Part shown: piece after piece, positions 22,815-24,808 of the stretch
Position numbering within the stretch: position 1 is the first letter of the stretch
How the letters are laid out: the number at the start of each line of letters is the position of its first letter
Assembly: GCA_045222795.1 (NCBI GenBank)
Contig: JBGUZF010000085.1
Location: 1-24,808 of the forward strand
Direction: 5' to 3'
Length of the DNA stretch: 24,808 nt
Source: Colimorpha sp045222795
GTDB taxonomy: Bacteria; Bacteroidota; Bacteroidia; Bacteroidales; P3
The notes under the pieces: model-generated
The model's input: the letters and a program-made list of their open reading frames with translations, nothing else
Told to the model about the DNA's origin: nothing
Database searches by the model: none
Program-made: the position numbers and the translations under genes

Positions 22815-22822
22815 TATATTTG
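22815..22822 (+). promoter_or_regulatory. -7 element of the 22832 gene promoter
   Basis: TATATTTG matches TAnnTTTG, 9 bp before the ATG, so this leader is also very short. It is divergent from the hydF promoter across an 83-bp gap. Confidence 0.6.
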
Positions 22823-22831
22823 CAGTCAGTT

Positions 22832-23311
22832 ATGAAAAGAATAATCGTCATAATAAGTTTGCTGATAGCATGTTGTGCTGCAACGGCACAGGACAACGGC
22901 ATCACGTTGAAGCCCAACTACCGCAAGATTGCGCGTGTGGTGAAGTCGCCCGCGAGCCCCTATTTCCTCGACTCGCTCGAGGCGCGCTTTGACCGTTGCG
23001 ACACCACCCTTGCCGTCGACCATCTGAGGTGCCTCTACTTCGCGTCTGGCGACAAGAACCTCAGCAACGCCTATAGGGTTTACAAGCTGCGCTCGGGACG
23101 TTTCGGACGCCAAGCGGCTCAGGTGAATACTGTATGGACACAATACCAGATGCTCACCACCGCCGTGTGGAGCACAGGCGATGGCACGAAGCGCAAGCCG
23201 TTGCATGTGGTCTCGCGCGAGGATGCCGAGACGGCGGCCATGGGTTACGACACGCCGCTGTGGTTCAAGATTAAGGGGAAACGTAAGTTCAGCGTAGCTC
23301 CACGACAGTAA
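22832..23311 (+). CDS. small secreted DUF4919-like protein
   Basis: The 159-aa protein has a signal peptide (MKRIIVIISLLIACCAATAQ), probably cleaved after TAQ. Next come YFLDSLEARFDRCDTTLAVDHLRCLYFA, which matches the DUF4919 pattern of a gated acidic helix before LYYG, and near the end STGDGTKRKPLHVVSREDAE, the SGdG...p..Vv part of the family. It is short: the central helices seen in longer DUF4919 proteins appear missing. Function is unknown. The TTG at 22820 is not the start; ATG 22832 gives the signal peptide. The last 23 bp overlap the 3' end of mutS2 on the other strand. Confidence 0.65.
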   Translation: MKRIIVIISLLIACCAATAQDNGITLKPNYRKIARVVKSPASPYFLDSLEARFDRCDTTLAVDHLRCLYFASGDKNLSNAYRVYKLRSGRFGRQAAQVNTVWTQYQMLTTAVWSTGDGTKRKPLHVVSREDAETAAMGYDTPLWFKIKGKRKFSVAPRQ

Positions 23312-24808
23312 TTCCCGCGCCGCCGAGTTCCAGCTTCTCTGGATGGAAGGTGCGCACCTCGCGCATCGCCCGCAGTTCCTGCGATATTATCTGCATCAGT
23401 ATTCCATAGCCTTTGCCGTGGAGTATGCGTACCTCTTTCTCGGAGAGGAGTATTGCGTTGTCGAGGAACTGGTGCAACTCCGTGATGGCCTCTTCGGCGC
23501 GATGACCGCGCAGGTCGAGGGTGGGGTTGAAGTGCTTGCGCTTGTCGTTAAGGTCGTCGTAGATGGATTGCTTGATTGCTTGATTGCTTGATTGCTTGAT
23601 TGTGGGGAGTTTCTGTTTGGCGGTGCCCATGAGACGGCTCAGCGGTATGGTCATGCGGACGCTGTTGCTCTCCACCACGGCCTTCTTGCCTTTTATCTCC
23701 ACCACCTGCCCGTAGGTCTCCTCGCCGTCGATACGTACGATGCTGCCAACTGCAATGGGGATTTCTTTATCTCTGTCAGAACTAAAAGAACTGTCAGAAC
23801 TTCGTTGCTTCTTTTCTTTTTGTTCTTTTAGTTCTGATTGAGCTTTAATATTCTGTTCTGTTGCTTCGGCTAGACGGGCGCGGGCCTGCTGGGTTGCCTC
23901 TTTCTCGGCCTTGGCGCTCTTGATGTCGCTGATGGTGCGCTCCACGGTGCGGTTGGCATCGGTGAGTATCTGCTGTGCCTCGCGGCGAGCGCTGCCTATA
24001 ATCTCGTGGCGGCGTGCCTGCAGGTTGTCGTTCAGCCGTTGGTATTTCTGCGTCACCTCGGCCAGGAACTCGTCGGCTACGCGCAGCTCCTCGCGTTGCC
24101 GTTCCACCTCTTTCTTGTCGAGCTCGAGTTGTTGCAGCTGGTGCTCGAAGTTGAGCTGCTCGCGTCCCACCAGCTCGCCGGCACGGTCGAGCACCTCCTT
24201 GGGGAAGCCGATACTTTCGGCAATCTCGAAGGCGAAGCTGGAGCCAGGGTGGCCTATTGCCAAACGGTAGAGCGGCCGCATGGCCTCGGTGTCGAAGAGC
24301 ATGGCGCCGTTGACGACGCCTGGCAGTCGGTCGGCCAGCAGTTTGAGGTCGGCGAAGTGGGTGGTCACCACGCCGAAGGCCCCCTTGTCGTAGAGTTCGC
24401 CCAACACGGCCTCGGCAATGGCGCAACCTGAGCGTGGCTCGGTGCCGCCGCCAAGCTCGTCGAGCAGGAAGAGTGTGTCCTCCTTGGCTTCTGCGAGCAG
24501 GGCTTTCATGTTCTGCAGGTGCGACGTGTAGGTCGAGAGGTCGTTGTCGATGCTCTGCTGGTCGCCGATGTCGATGAAGATGCTTCCGAAGAGGCCGCAT
24601 TCCGACGTGGGGCGCAGAGGTACGGGCATGCCGCACTGCAGCATGTATTGTATCAATCCCACGGCCTTGAGCAGCACCGATTTGCCACCGGCGTTGGGGC
24701 CTGAGATGATGAGAATTCTGGAAGGTGAAAGGTGAGAGGTGGGAGTCCTGAAAGTTGAGCGCAGAGAAAACTTGTTTTCTTTGCCGAAATGAAGGGACGT
24801 AGACGAAG
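23289..24808 (-). CDS. mutS2: endonuclease MutS2, C-terminal part (5' end outside window)
   Basis: The frame is open through the window edge; the GTG at 24677 is internal, since the Walker A GPNAGGKS lies upstream of it. Next come LLDELGGGTEPRSG (Walker B), VTTHFADLK, a long coiled coil (KKEVERQREELR and on), a KOW-like strand set (VGSIVRIDGEETYGQV) and a C-terminal Smr nuclease domain with LDLRGHRAEEA and ILHGKGYGIL. The family suppresses recombination and rescues collided ribosomes. Three repeat inserts are read in frame: before Walker A (24724-24744), after the coiled coil (23773-23837) and before the Smr domain (23567-23598). Its 3' end overlaps the DUF4919-like gene. Confidence 0.95.
   Translation of the reverse strand, partial: SSTSLHFGKENKFSLRSTFRTPTSHLSPSRILIISGPNAGGKSVLLKAVGLIQYMLQCGMPVPLRPTSECGLFGSIFIDIGDQQSIDNDLSTYTSHLQNMKALLAEAKEDTLFLLDELGGGTEPRSGCAIAEAVLGELYDKGAFGVVTTHFADLKLLADRLPGVVNGAMLFDTEAMRPLYRLAIGHPGSSFAFEIAESIGFPKEVLDRAGELVGREQLNFEHQLQQLELDKKEVERQREELRVADEFLAEVTQKYQRLNDNLQARRHEIIGSARREAQQILTDANRTVERTISDIKSAKAEKEATQQARARLAEATEQNIKAQSELKEQKEKKQRSSDSSFSSDRDKEIPIAVGSIVRIDGEETYGQVVEIKGKKAVVESNSVRMTIPLSRLMGTAKQKLPTIKQSSNQAIKQSIYDDLNDKRKHFNPTLDLRGHRAEEAITELHQFLDNAILLSEKEVRILHGKGYGILMQIISQELRAMREVRTFHPEKLELGGAGITVVELR
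23567..23598. repeat. four perfect ATTGCTTG octamers inside mutS2
   Basis: Four identical ATTGCTTG units. On the coding strand they read as CAAGCAAT and give a Gln/Ser/Asn-rich stretch (IKQSSNQAIKQS) in the linker before the Smr domain. The same octamer occurs at 5787 and 20939. Confidence 0.93.
23773..23837. repeat. 9-bp units and a 16-bp inverted repeat inside mutS2
   Basis: CTGTCAGAA, CTAAAAGAA, CTGTCAGAA run in 9-bp phase from 23773. TCAGAACTAAAAGAAC (23776-23791) and GTTCTTTTAGTTCTGA (23822-23837) are perfect reverse complements 30 bp apart. The stretch encodes a Lys/Glu then Ser-rich linker after the coiled coil. Confidence 0.85.
24724..24744. repeat. three-unit GGTGAAA-family array in mutS2 before Walker A
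   Basis: GGTGAAA, GGTGAGA, GGTGGGA. On the coding strand it gives PTSHLSPS just before ILIISGPNAGGKS, longer than the usual loop there. Confidence 0.8.

Overview
The window looks like the chromosome of a gut-type member of the Bacteroidales. The primary sigma factor is the short Bacteroidetes RpoD (286 aa). Promoters carry the Bacteroidetes -7 motif TAnnTTTG (10799-10806, 22753-22760, 22815-22822) and SD sequences are not evident. There are many secreted lipoproteins with a Cys lipobox, GH20 and GH2 glycosidases, and families such as DUF4919 and DUF486. Most genes are GC-rich (41 of 60 bases at 9001-9060); the VOC gene is clearly poorer (49 of 120 at 3241-3360). No rRNA, tRNA, CRISPR array, transposase or integrase was seen.

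Layout. 1-3630 (+): end of an alpha/beta hydrolase, a DUF5131 protein, a lipoprotein alpha/beta hydrolase, a MerR/GyrI-like regulator with its own MerR-type promoter, and a VOC-fold protein. 3631-4155 is a gene-poor scar with hairpins and two doubtful mini-ORFs. 4156-7790 (-): a hypothetical acidic protein, an AT-rich CGAATT repeat field, then an overlapping operon of flippase, small lipoprotein and PflX-like radical SAM protein. 7864-13043 (+): GH20 hexosaminidase, hydE, ffh, folD. 13096-13578 (-): lipoprotein. 13817-15297 (+): rpoD and rsmG. 15311-22748 (-): a tightly packed run of hydF, folA, cinA, DUF486 membrane protein, GH2 beta-mannosidase-like enzyme and an outer-membrane barrel protein. 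22832-23311 (+): small secreted DUF4919-like protein. 23289-24808 (-): mutS2, open at the window edge.

Function. hydE and hydF are both [FeFe]-hydrogenase H-cluster maturases but lie 11 kb apart on opposite strands, and hydG is not here; they imply fermentative H2 metabolism. folA and folD serve folate one-carbon metabolism. ffh, rpoD and rsmG are housekeeping genes. GH20, the GH2 enzyme and the barrel protein suit a glycan-degrading lifestyle.

Main novelty. The window is peppered with short tandem arrays of 7-, 8- or 9-bp units from a few sequence families. They lie in leaders (hydE, rpoD, cinA, the 4827 gene) and inside conserved protein genes (PflX-like gene with four arrays, flippase, beta-mannosidase, cinA, mutS2), where they keep frame and fall in loops or at domain joints. 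In coding arrays the unit variants avoid the phase that would create a stop codon. This resembles the heptanucleotide STRR repeats of cyanobacteria and may be a mobile or expanding repeat system that remodels proteins; one array lies exactly where the GH2 enzyme appears to have lost a whole domain.
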